In this document: one piece after another, positions 15,204 to 23,282 of the stretch
Layout of the letters: each line of letters starts with the position of its first letter
How positions within the stretch are numbered: position 1 is the stretch's first letter
Made by a program: the position numbers and the translations under genes
Notes under the pieces: generated by a model
Database searches by the model: none
Seen by the model: the letters and a program-made list of their open reading frames with translations, nothing else
Told to the model about the DNA's origin: nothing
Source of the DNA: JAGVSR01 sp964458265
GTDB lineage: Bacteria; Pseudomonadota; Alphaproteobacteria; Rhizobiales; Hyphomicrobiaceae
Assembly: GCA_964458265.1 (NCBI GenBank)
Contig: CAYWIF010000042.1
Location: 1-23,282 of the forward strand
Length of the DNA stretch: 23,282 bases
Direction: 5' to 3'

Positions 15204-16133
15204 ATGGCCAATCCGTATGACATTCTCGGCGTGGCGCGCGATGCCAGCCAGGACGACATTCGCAAGGCGTACCGGAAGGCCGCCAAACTGTCCCATCCCG
15301 ATCTCAATCCGGGCAAGCCCGAGGCCGAGGCGCGTTTCAAGGACATCAGCGCGGCCTACGATATCATTGGCGATGAAGCCAAGCGCAAGCGCTACGATGC
15401 CGGCGAAATCGACGAAACGGGCGCGGAGAAGCCGCCTGAGAGGCACTATTACCGGGAGTATGCCGAGGCGGACCCCAACTTCCGCTATGGCGCGCGCGGC
15501 TCGCAGAACCGGACGGCGGGCGATGCCGCGCCGGACTTCGACTACGACATTTTTTCAGATTTGTTTGGAGGCCGCGGCGGGGGCGAACGATTCCGCATGC
15601 CGCCGCAGGACGTGCGCTATGCGTTGGACGTCGATTTTCTGGATGCCGTGAAGGGCGCCCGCAAAACTGTCCGCATGCCGGACGGCAAGACGCTCGACAT
15701 CGCGATTCCACCGGGGATTGCGGAGGGTAAGGTATTGCGTCTCAAGGGCCAGGGGCTGCCCGGATCGGACGGAAAAGCGGGCGATGCCTTCGTCGAAATT
15801 TCGGTGCTGCCGCGGCCGGGCTTCACGCGCGAGGGACATGACATTCTCAGTGCGGTCCCGGTGTCGCTGGGCGAAGCTCTCAACGGAGCCAGCGTCCGGG
15901 TCGACACCGTGGATGGGCCGGTCGACGTAAAGGTGCCGAAGTTCGCCAAGGACGGCACAAAATTGCGGCTGCGCGGCAAGGGCGTGCCGAAGGGCAACGC
16001 GGGCGGTCGCGGCGATCAGTATGTGACTATCCGCATCGCGCCGCCGGAAGGAGCCGATGACGATCTCGCCAGGTTCATGGCCGAGTGGGAGGCCAAGCAC
16101 CCGCAAAATCCTCGCCAAGAAGGGGGGTCGTGA
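15204..16133 (+). CDS. DnaJ/CbpA-type Hsp40 co-chaperone (class B)
   Basis: A 309-residue J-domain protein that stimulates DnaK ATPase. The J-domain covers about 1-66 with the catalytic HPD at 31-33. A Gly/Phe-containing linker ('DIFSDLFGGRGGG', about 115-127) follows. Two C-terminal substrate-binding beta domains (about 133-280) have the conserved 'IPPGIAEGKVLRLKGQG' and 'VSLGEALNGASVRV' elements. There is no Cys-rich zinc domain, so it is CbpA/DjlA-like rather than true DnaJ. ATG 15204 is the family start. A GTG three codons upstream is also in frame. cbpM begins 1 bp after its stop, so translation is probably coupled. Confidence 0.93.
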   Translation: MANPYDILGVARDASQDDIRKAYRKAAKLSHPDLNPGKPEAEARFKDISAAYDIIGDEAKRKRYDAGEIDETGAEKPPERHYYREYAEADPNFRYGARGSQNRTAGDAAPDFDYDIFSDLFGGRGGGERFRMPPQDVRYALDVDFLDAVKGARKTVRMPDGKTLDIAIPPGIAEGKVLRLKGQGLPGSDGKAGDAFVEISVLPRPGFTREGHDILSAVPVSLGEALNGASVRVDTVDGPVDVKVPKFAKDGTKLRLRGKGVPKGNAGGRGDQYVTIRIAPPEGADDDLARFMAEWEAKHPQNPRQEGGS

Positions 16134-16134
16134 G

Positions 16135-16461
16135 ATGATCCGCGAAGAGCAACTCATCGCGCAGTTCACTTGCCTGGAACGCAGGGTCCTGTTGATTTGG
16201 ATCGAAGAGGGCGTGGTGGCGCCACACCAGGACGACGAGGGGTATCTCTTCGATCCAACGGACGAGGCGCGCGTGGCGCTGGCCTGCGACCTGCATTATC
16301 GCATGGGGCTCGACCATCCGAGTCTGCCGGTCATTCTGTCACTCATCGATCAATTGCACGAGGCGCGTCATCACTTGCGCGCGCTTTCGCGCGCAGTTGC
16401 TGAGCAGCCGGACGACGTACGGATCGAGATTACGCGGCACCTGCCAATAAAAAAATTGTAG
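16135..16461 (+). CDS. cbpM: Chaperone modulator CbpM (MerR-like fold)
   Basis: A 108-residue protein of the CbpM family, which in E. coli binds the J-domain of CbpA and blocks its action. It has 'LERRVLLIWIEEGVVAP', a MerR-like helix-turn-helix start, then 'FDPTDEARVALACDLHYRMGL', and a C-terminal helix with 'LIDQLHEARHHLRALSRAV'. ATG 16135 sits 1 bp after the dnaJ-like stop with AAGGGGGG about 8 nt upstream. The direct coupling to a class-B J-protein is the best support for the name. It ends ...KKL, within an A-run. Confidence 0.8.
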   Translation: MIREEQLIAQFTCLERRVLLIWIEEGVVAPHQDDEGYLFDPTDEARVALACDLHYRMGLDHPSLPVILSLIDQLHEARHHLRALSRAVAEQPDDVRIEITRHLPIKKL

Positions 16462-16555
16462 TGCCGGGTTGTTCTGGCAGTGGGGCGGTTCACACGCGGC
16501 GCAATGCAGCGAGCATTTCCGTTTGTCCGCGCAGCGCAGGTCAGGTTGACGTCGG

Positions 16556-17587
16556 CTACCGATTGTCCGGATCGCGGACGTCGGCGCCGACATCGCGGAC
16601 CTGAGGCGACGTGGTGCCGTACATGAAGCGCTCTGCGGGAGCGCCTGCGGGCGGCGTGCGCACGACGGGTGTCGCGAAGGCGGGCTCCTCGCTCTTCTGC
16701 ATGATCGGGCTGACGACTTCGCCGTTCTGGCAGGAGCGCTGCGGTTCCGCCGCCAGCAGGCCGATGCCGGACGCTTCGCGGGCCTCGGGCTTGCGGCCGA
16801 AGCGGTTACCCCAGGCAGCGACGATGCCAGTCGCCTGTGTTCGGATTCCTTCACCGGAGCCGCAATAGATGTTCTGGTAGATGTCTTCGATCCACAGCCG
16901 GTCATAGACAGGCGCATTTTCGACGGCAACGGCGATGAGAGCCAGCGCGGTCGCCTTGTCGGCCTTCATGTATTTGCCGCGCCAGAGCAGGTCGGCAAGA
17001 AAGGCTTGCGCGCCGGGATGGCCGCGATCGGACAGGTCGGCCAGCCAGTGACGCGCCACGCCCTCGTCTTCTTCGATGCCTTCGCCGGAGAGCTTCAGCT
17101 TGGCGAGTTCGAACTGGGCGTCTTCGTCGGCAAACGTGGAGGACGCATTTTGAAGATAGATGACCGCCTGCTCGGGATCGGGCCGCAGGCCGATTTCCTT
17201 CAAGCCGCGACGGACGTAGCCGGCGAGCGCGGTCAGCGACTTGCCGACGTAGGGCGCGCGCGGATCGTCGTCGGGGTCGGCGTCGGCATATTCGTTGGCG
17301 ATGCGATAAAAGAGTTTGTAGGCCTTGGCGTGATCGGTGTGCGCGCTGGAATTGTCGCCGTAGATGCGAGCCAGATAATACTCGGCCATAAACTCGTTCT
17401 GGCCGGCGGCGAATTCGAGCGCGGGGATCGCGAGCTCGAAATAGCCGCCCTGGTAGGCGCTCATGCCTTGCTTCAACGCCTCGCGCGGCGACGCGAAGGT
17501 GATCGACTGCGCCGACGCGCCGGCACTAAGGAGCGGGAGCAGCGCCGCACAGAGCGCCGCCCCGATGTGCGATCTAGATATCCGCAT
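16556..17587 (-). CDS. ExoR-like periplasmic Sel1-repeat protein
   Basis: A 343-residue exported protein. A signal peptide (MRISRS, hydrophobic core, cleavage after AGASA near residue 26) is followed by four to five Sel1/TPR-like helical repeats, for example around 41-75, 155-188 and 189-222. The repeat order, with 'AYKLFYRIANEYAD', 'GKSLTALAGYVRRGL' and 'AQFELAKLKLSGEG', parallels rhizobial ExoR as I recall it. ExoR is the periplasmic inhibitor of the ExoS/ChvI system controlling exopolysaccharide and motility. It is longer than classical ExoR (about 270), with an extra C-terminal Pro/Ala-rich part and two Cys. ATG 17587 overlaps the ilvD stop by 14 bp, so translation is probably coupled. 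ExoR function is inferred. Confidence 0.75.
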   Translation of the reverse strand: MRISRSHIGAALCAALLPLLSAGASAQSITFASPREALKQGMSAYQGGYFELAIPALEFAAGQNEFMAEYYLARIYGDNSSAHTDHAKAYKLFYRIANEYADADPDDDPRAPYVGKSLTALAGYVRRGLKEIGLRPDPEQAVIYLQNASSTFADEDAQFELAKLKLSGEGIEEDEGVARHWLADLSDRGHPGAQAFLADLLWRGKYMKADKATALALIAVAVENAPVYDRLWIEDIYQNIYCGSGEGIRTQATGIVAAWGNRFGRKPEAREASGIGLLAAEPQRSCQNGEVVSPIMQKSEEPAFATPVVRTPPAGAPAERFMYGTTSPQVRDVGADVRDPDNR

Positions 17588-19298
17588 AACAGACCACTTC
17601 AGCCTTTCCTCCACGATGGGTGACGGCGCCGTAACGCGCGGGGCCCACCTGATCCGCAAACTTGCGGATCGCGCCAGTCTGGTAAGGATTTTCAGGTGCC
17701 TTCCACGCCTTGCGGCGCTTTTCGAGAGTGGCTTCATCGACGTTCAAATCGAGCGTTCCCTTGTCGGCATCCATGGAAATGATATCGCCGTTCTCGATGA
17801 GGCCGATGGGGCCGCCAACGGCTGCTTCCGGACCGACGTGGCCGACGCAGAAACCGCGGGTTGCGCCGGAGAAGCGGCCATCGGTGATGAGGGCCACCTT
17901 GTCGCCCATGCCCTGGCCATAAAGCGCGGCCGTGGTGGACAGCATCTCGCGCATGCCGGGGCCGCCCTTGGGGCCTTCGTAGCGGATGACGAGAACCTCG
18001 CCTTCCTTGAAGTTGCCGGCACTGACGGCGGCGAAGGCATCTTCCTCGCAATTAAATACGCGCGCGGGGCCGGAGAACTGCAGCTTCTTCAGGCCGGCGA
18101 CTTTCACGATCGCACCTTCGGGCGCCAGCGTGCCCTTGAGACCGACGACGCCGCCCGTCGCGGTGATCGCCTGCGAGACCGGATAGACGACTTTCTGGTT
18201 CTCGTTGAATGTCACCTTTTCAAGGTTTTCGGCCATCGTCTTGCCGGTCACCGTCATGCAGTCGCCGTGCAGGAAGCCGCCGTCGAACAGCGCTTTCAAG
18301 ACCTGGGGAACGCCGCCGATTTCGAAGACGTCCTTGGCGACATACTGGCCGCCGGGTTTCAGGTCGGCGATGTAGGGCGTGCGCTTGAAGATTTCGGCCA
18401 CGTCGAAGAGATCGAAGTCGATGCCGCACTCATTGGCCATCGCCGGAAGATGCAGCGCGGCGTTGGTCGAACCGCCGGTCGCGGCGACAACGACGGCGGC
18501 GTTTTCGAAAGCCTTGCGGGTGGCAATGTCGCGCGGGCGGAGACCCTCAGCGATCAGGCGCATGACGGCTTTGCCGGACGCGGTGGCATAGCTGTCGCGC
18601 TCCTCGTAGGGAGCCGGAGAGCCTGCGGAACCGGGCAGCGCGAGGCCGATCGCTTCGGAGACCATGGCCATCGTGTTGGCAGTGAACTGGCCACCACAGG
18701 CGCCGGCCGACGGACATGCGACGCATTCCAGTTCGTGCAGATCCTCGCCCGACATCTTGCCGGCCGAATGCATACCGACGCCCTCGAACACGTCGAGCAC
18801 GGTGACATCCTTGCCACGGAAGCGTCCGGGAAGGATTGAACCGCCATACATGAAGACGGACGGCACATTGAGCCGCAGCATGGCCATCATGGTGCCGGGG
18901 AGTGACTTGTCGCAGCCGGCGATGCCGACGAGCGCATCGTAACAATGACCGCGCATCGTCAGCTCGATCGAGTCGGCGATGACCTCGCGCGAGACGAGCG
19001 ACGACTTCATACCCTGGTGGCCCATGGCGATGCCGTCGGTCACCGTGATGGTGCAGAACTCGCGCGGTGTGCCGCCGGCGTCATTTACACCGGCCTTTGC
19101 CGCCTGCGCCTGACGCATCAACGCGATGTTGCAGGGAGCCGCTTCATTCCAGCACGAGACGACGCCGACAAACGGACGGTTGATCTGCTCTTCCGTCAAC
19201 CCCATCGCATAATAATACGAGCGATGCGGCGCGCGCGACGGTCCCACCGTAACGTGGCGGCTCGGCAGTTTCGACTTATCGAACGTCTTCGCGTCCAT
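17574..19298 (-). CDS. ilvD: Dihydroxy-acid dehydratase
   Basis: Fe-S enzyme that dehydrates 2,3-dihydroxy-acids to 2-oxo-acids in valine, isoleucine and (via ketoisovalerate) pantothenate synthesis. The 574-residue product has cluster cysteines in 'SCWNEAAPCN', 'GCDKSLPGTMMAM' and 'PSAGACGGQFTANTMAM', and the C-terminal 'DGRFSGATRGFCVGHVGPEA' signature. The start at 19298 (MDAKTFDKSKLPSRHV) has AAAGGAAGAAG upstream. The frame stays open to 19529, but the extra residues are not conserved. The ExoR-like gene overlaps its end. No leader peptide or attenuator was seen. Confidence 0.96.
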   Translation of the reverse strand: MDAKTFDKSKLPSRHVTVGPSRAPHRSYYYAMGLTEEQINRPFVGVVSCWNEAAPCNIALMRQAQAAKAGVNDAGGTPREFCTITVTDGIAMGHQGMKSSLVSREVIADSIELTMRGHCYDALVGIAGCDKSLPGTMMAMLRLNVPSVFMYGGSILPGRFRGKDVTVLDVFEGVGMHSAGKMSGEDLHELECVACPSAGACGGQFTANTMAMVSEAIGLALPGSAGSPAPYEERDSYATASGKAVMRLIAEGLRPRDIATRKAFENAAVVVAATGGSTNAALHLPAMANECGIDFDLFDVAEIFKRTPYIADLKPGGQYVAKDVFEIGGVPQVLKALFDGGFLHGDCMTVTGKTMAENLEKVTFNENQKVVYPVSQAITATGGVVGLKGTLAPEGAIVKVAGLKKLQFSGPARVFNCEEDAFAAVSAGNFKEGEVLVIRYEGPKGGPGMREMLSTTAALYGQGMGDKVALITDGRFSGATRGFCVGHVGPEAAVGGPIGLIENGDIISMDADKGTLDLNVDEATLEKRRKAWKAPENPYQTGAIRKFADQVGPARYGAVTHRGGKAEVVCYADI

Positions 19299-19855
19299 TC
19301 GTGCTTCTTCCTTTGAAAGCTCGGCCAAGGGGAACGAACGGATGTCCTGATGGACAACCCGTCCTCGACACACCTGGGAGCTTCGAACGCGCTTGGCGAA
19401 ATTCCGGCGGACCCGCATGCACCCGCGGCCCTGGAAACTTTCCAAGCTTCCTGGCCGTCTCCTGTGTCGCGCCGTTTTGTGGCCCAAAAGAGGCATGTTT
19501 CCAAGCGCTTCGTTGCCGCAAAGCAACATTCACGGACTTGTTTTGCGTGGCCCGTTGGCGCCCGGCTTTGGGGGCTCGCGGTTCCTGTTGATCCGGCCAG
19601 AACTTAGCCTTGGAGGTAGGCCCGGCGATGGCTCTCCGAGGGCAACTTCTGCGTCGTTTCAGGACGGGCATGTGGCGGTGCCCGGGACGGGCGATTCCCC
19701 GGTGAGCATTGTTGGCACGGGCACGGCACGGCAATGGACATTTCCATTCCGACGGGCGCGTGGCCTGTTCTTCACCGCAGCTTCGCCCGAGGCGAGCCGC
19801 AATCATGCGGTCTCAATGAGGACAACTCGGGCCAACCGGTGAGGGCCGCGTCTCG
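19299..19855. other. 557-bp divergent spacer without a recognised gene
   Basis: This is the spacer between ilvD (minus) and the DUF2939 gene (plus). All six frames carry only Arg/Pro/Gly-rich shadow translations. Two small inverted repeats are visible: CGGGCA/TGCCCG (19665-19670 and 19679-19684) and AATGGA/TCCATT (19733-19738 and 19743-19748). I could not fit tmRNA, SRP RNA or RNase P RNA, and 6S RNA was not convincing. It must hold two promoters, but no clear -35/-10 pair was found. Confidence 0.5.
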
Positions 19856-20482
19856 ATGGCATTTCTTTTTCGCGCGGTTCTCTGGCTGCTGCCCTTCGCG
19901 CTCTATGCCGCTTCGCCGTTCGCCACCGCCTGGACCTTGAAGGAGGCGATCAAGTCGGGCAACGCGACCGTGGTTGATGCGCTCGTCGAATGGGACAGCG
20001 TGCGGGTGTCGTTGCGCCAGTCGATGACGGCTCTGGCGCTCGACCGGCCGATGGACTTTGCAGCGCCGCCTGAAGCTTCGCTCACGGTCTCTTCGAACGC
20101 TCCCAAGGCGGGCCTTTGGCAACGGGTGAAGGGCTATTTCGGGACAGCGGCGGTGGACCGGCTGATCGCGCGCTACGCCAACGCCGAAGGCCTGCCGACG
20201 CTGTTCTCGTATGGACAAGCGTACAGGAGGTACGTCAAGGGTCTCGAGGAGCCGCCGAAGACGCTCGCGAACCTGCCGTATCGAATTGCCGAATTCTGGT
20301 CTCGCGTGCGGCATGTGGCGTTCGTGACGCCGGCCGCGTTCGAAATCGAGATGACCGACAAGACCGACCCGGCGCGGCGCTTCACCGGGCTCTTCCAGTG
20401 GCGCGACATGCGCTGGAAGCTGACGCAGCTCTACGTCCACACGAATGCCAACCCGCTGCGCCGGATGGCGGACGCCCGCTAG
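19856..20482 (+). CDS. DUF2939 family protein
   Basis: A 208-residue protein of unknown function. It opens with a hydrophobic segment (about 2-24, ending 'YAASPFATAW') that is a signal anchor or signal peptide. Then comes the DUF2939 pattern 'LKEAIKSGNATVVDALVEWDSVRVSLRQSM'. The last third ('AFEIEMTDKTDP...LFQWRDMRWKLTQLYVH') is beta-rich with Trp and Arg. The family is common in Proteobacteria, with no known role. It is probably membrane-anchored with the domain in the periplasm. ATG 19856 has only a weak GAGGG upstream. The aldehyde dehydrogenase gene follows 62 bp later on the same strand. Confidence 0.8.
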   Translation: MAFLFRAVLWLLPFALYAASPFATAWTLKEAIKSGNATVVDALVEWDSVRVSLRQSMTALALDRPMDFAAPPEASLTVSSNAPKAGLWQRVKGYFGTAAVDRLIARYANAEGLPTLFSYGQAYRRYVKGLEEPPKTLANLPYRIAEFWSRVRHVAFVTPAAFEIEMTDKTDPARRFTGLFQWRDMRWKLTQLYVHTNANPLRRMADAR

Positions 20483-20544
20483 GCCGTAGACGACCCTCTC
20501 ACGCCTTGCAAAGATGTGCCTACGGTACGTTCCGGAGGCTTACC

Positions 20545-21953
20545 ATGGACGTCGTCGCGCGGCATCGTTCGCTTTCCCGCCAGATCTATCTCGATGGCGC
20601 ATTCCGGCCGAGCGCCGGGCCAGCGATCGCGGTTCTCAACCCGGCAACAGAAGACGTGATCGGTGAGATCGCGGAGACGACGCGGGAAGAAATCGAGGAA
20701 GCCATCGAGATTGCCGTTGCGGCGCAGAAAGCGTGGTGGGCGCGGTCAGGCGCGGAACGGGCCGACATCATGCACGAGGTGACGCGCGCCACACGCGAGC
20801 TGAACGCCGTGCTGGCCGAAAGCCTGACGCGCGAGCAGGGCAAAACCTACAAGGAGGCGATGGACGAGATTGGCTGGTGCGCTTCGGCCATGAGCTACTA
20901 CGCCGAGATCAGCCGCCAGGAAGGGGGCCGCGTGCATGGTCCCTCAGCGCCGGGACAACTGCACCTGACGCTCAAGGAGCCGCTTGGCGTCGTCGCGGCG
21001 ATCATCCCATTCAACTATCCTTATCTTCTGTTGTTCTGGCAGGTGGCTGCTGCGGTGGGTGCCGGCAATGCGGTCATCATCAAGCCGTCGGACTACACGT
21101 CCCTCTCCACGCTGCTTCTCATGGACGCCTTCGCGGCGCTGCCGCCCGGACTCGTGCAGTGCGTGACGGGACGCGGTGAAACCGGCCGCCGGCTCGTCGC
21201 GCACGACGCCATCGCAGGGGTCGCGTTCACCGGATCGGTGACGACGGCGCAGGCTGTTACCGCGGAGTGCGCCAAGACATTCAAACCGGCGCTGATCGAA
21301 GCGTCGGGCAACGATCCGTTCATTGTCATGCCGTCCGCGCCCGTGGACATCGCTGCGCGCGGCTGCGCGTTCGCGGCGTTTCTCAACGCGGGGCAAGTGT
21401 GTACGTCGGCTGAGCGGATTTACGTGCACGAAGCCGTGCACGACCGCTTCGTCAGTGATCTCGTGTCGGCGGCGACGTCGCTGCGTGTCGGCAACGGCCT
21501 CGGCAAGGTCGACATGGGGCCGATTGTGTCGGAGCGCGAGCGCGACCGGTATGAGCGCATTCTCGCCCGCGCAATCCAGCAGGGCGCGACGGTTGCCTGC
21601 GGCGGGGGACGCCCGCGTGGCCTCAATCGCGGCTGGTTCACCGATGCGACCGTGCTCACCGGCGTCACGCCCGACATGGAGATTGTCAACGACGAGAGCT
21701 TCGGGCCGGTGGCTCCCATTGTCAAAGTCCGCGACCTCGACGAGGCGATTGCGCTGGCGAACCGCTCGCGCTTCGGTCTCGGCGCCAACATCTACACGAA
21801 GGATCTTTCCGAGGCGATGCGGGCCGTGAACGAGATCCAGTCGGGCATGGTGTGGGTGAACGTGCCGCTGCTCGACAACGACGCGGTGCCGTTCGGCGGG
21901 CGCAAGCTTTCGGGCACGGGGCGCGAACTCGGGATCGAGGGGCTCGATCAGTT
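20545..21953 (+). CDS. NAD(P)-dependent aldehyde dehydrogenase (3' end lost in gap)
   Basis: An ALDH-superfamily enzyme oxidising an aldehyde to the acid. Of the protein 469 residues are present, with only the last ~15-25 missing. Visible are Asn157 ('PFNYP'), Lys180 of the cofactor site ('IIKPSD'), 'FTGSV' (228-232), Glu252 in 'IEASGNDPFIV', catalytic Cys286 in 'NAGQVCTSAERIYV', 'NDESFGPVAPI', and the closing 'KLSGTGRELGIEGLDQ'. The usual E-L-G-G motif reads E-A-S-G here. The 'NDPFIV' part resembles succinate-semialdehyde dehydrogenases of the Sad/YneI group, but the substrate cannot be fixed. The start at 20545 has GGAGG 6 nt upstream. It is convergent with valS. Confidence 0.92.
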
Positions 21954-22053
21954 NNNNNNNNNNNNNNNNNNNNNNNNNNNNNNNNNNNNNNNNNNNNNNN
22001 NNNNNNNNNNNNNNNNNNNNNNNNNNNNNNNNNNNNNNNNNNNNNNNNNNNNN
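21954..22053. other. Assembly gap of 100 N
   Basis: Exactly 100 undetermined bases, the usual placeholder for a scaffold join of unknown size. The aldehyde dehydrogenase frame enters it from the left, and the valS stop codon probably straddles its right edge. The true distance between the two genes, and whether anything lies between them, cannot be known from this window. Confidence 0.98.

Positions 22054-23282
<1,229 letters not shown>

Noticed and set aside
16440..16485. Minus-strand T7 run near the cbpM stop as the terminator of the ExoR-like gene
   Set aside because: Only a 4-bp stem (TGCC/GGCA) precedes it, and the T-run lies within the opposite cbpM coding end.
19393..19842. 149-codon plus-strand frame in the ilvD upstream spacer
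   Set aside because: Arg/Pro/Gly-rich, with no domain, no ribosome-binding site and unusual codon use.

Overview
The window is the chromosomal backbone of an alphaproteobacterium, most likely Hyphomicrobiales (Rhizobiales). The evidence is the gene order (serS, tatC-tatB-tatA, scpB-scpA, nagZ, a SPOR-domain protein, argS, dgt, then divergent erpA and xth), the GC-rich codon usage, an ExoR-like Sel1 protein beside ilvD, and a CbpA/CbpM pair. I cannot name the genus. A run of exactly 100 N (21954-22053) marks a draft or metagenome assembly.

Region 1 (1-11057) lies almost wholly on the minus strand. In transcription order it holds dgt, argS, a SPOR-domain envelope protein, nagZ, scpA, scpB, an orphan FbpC/PotA-type ABC ATPase, tatA, tatB, tatC and the 5' end of serS. 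These genes cover dNTP hydrolysis, Arg-tRNA charging, septal peptidoglycan binding and recycling, chromosome condensation and twin-arginine export. The ABC ATPase, which has no permease or binding protein beside it, is the one gene that looks out of place. A convincing intrinsic terminator separates the SPOR gene from nagZ, and a REP-like hairpin cluster separates dgt from argS.

Region 2 (11058-12372, plus strand) holds erpA (Fe-S insertion, behind a good sigma-70-like promoter) and xth (exonuclease III). A 14-bp inverted repeat and an 18-bp tandem duplication lie between them.

Region 3 (12373-15203) is an accessory islet: a LysR regulator divergent from a glutathione S-transferase plus an FMN split-barrel (pyridoxamine-phosphate-oxidase-like) gene. 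Two convergent candidate small ORFs follow, one of them a 43-residue single-span membrane peptide.

Region 4 (15204-19298) has a class-B DnaJ (CbpA-like) coupled to its modulator CbpM, then convergently ilvD (valine/isoleucine/pantothenate pathway) overlapping an ExoR-like periplasmic Sel1-repeat protein. Upstream of ilvD are about 557 bp with no convincing gene.

Region 5 (19856-23282) has a DUF2939 protein and an aldehyde dehydrogenase on the plus strand, the assembly gap, and the C-terminal part of valS on the minus strand.

Overall this is mainly housekeeping DNA. I saw no CRISPR array, prophage, transposase, toxin-antitoxin or defence system, and no clear undescribed system. The points most worth a second look are the orphan ATPase, the low-complexity SPOR protein, the ilvD/ExoR overlap, the small ORFs and the intergenic repeats.
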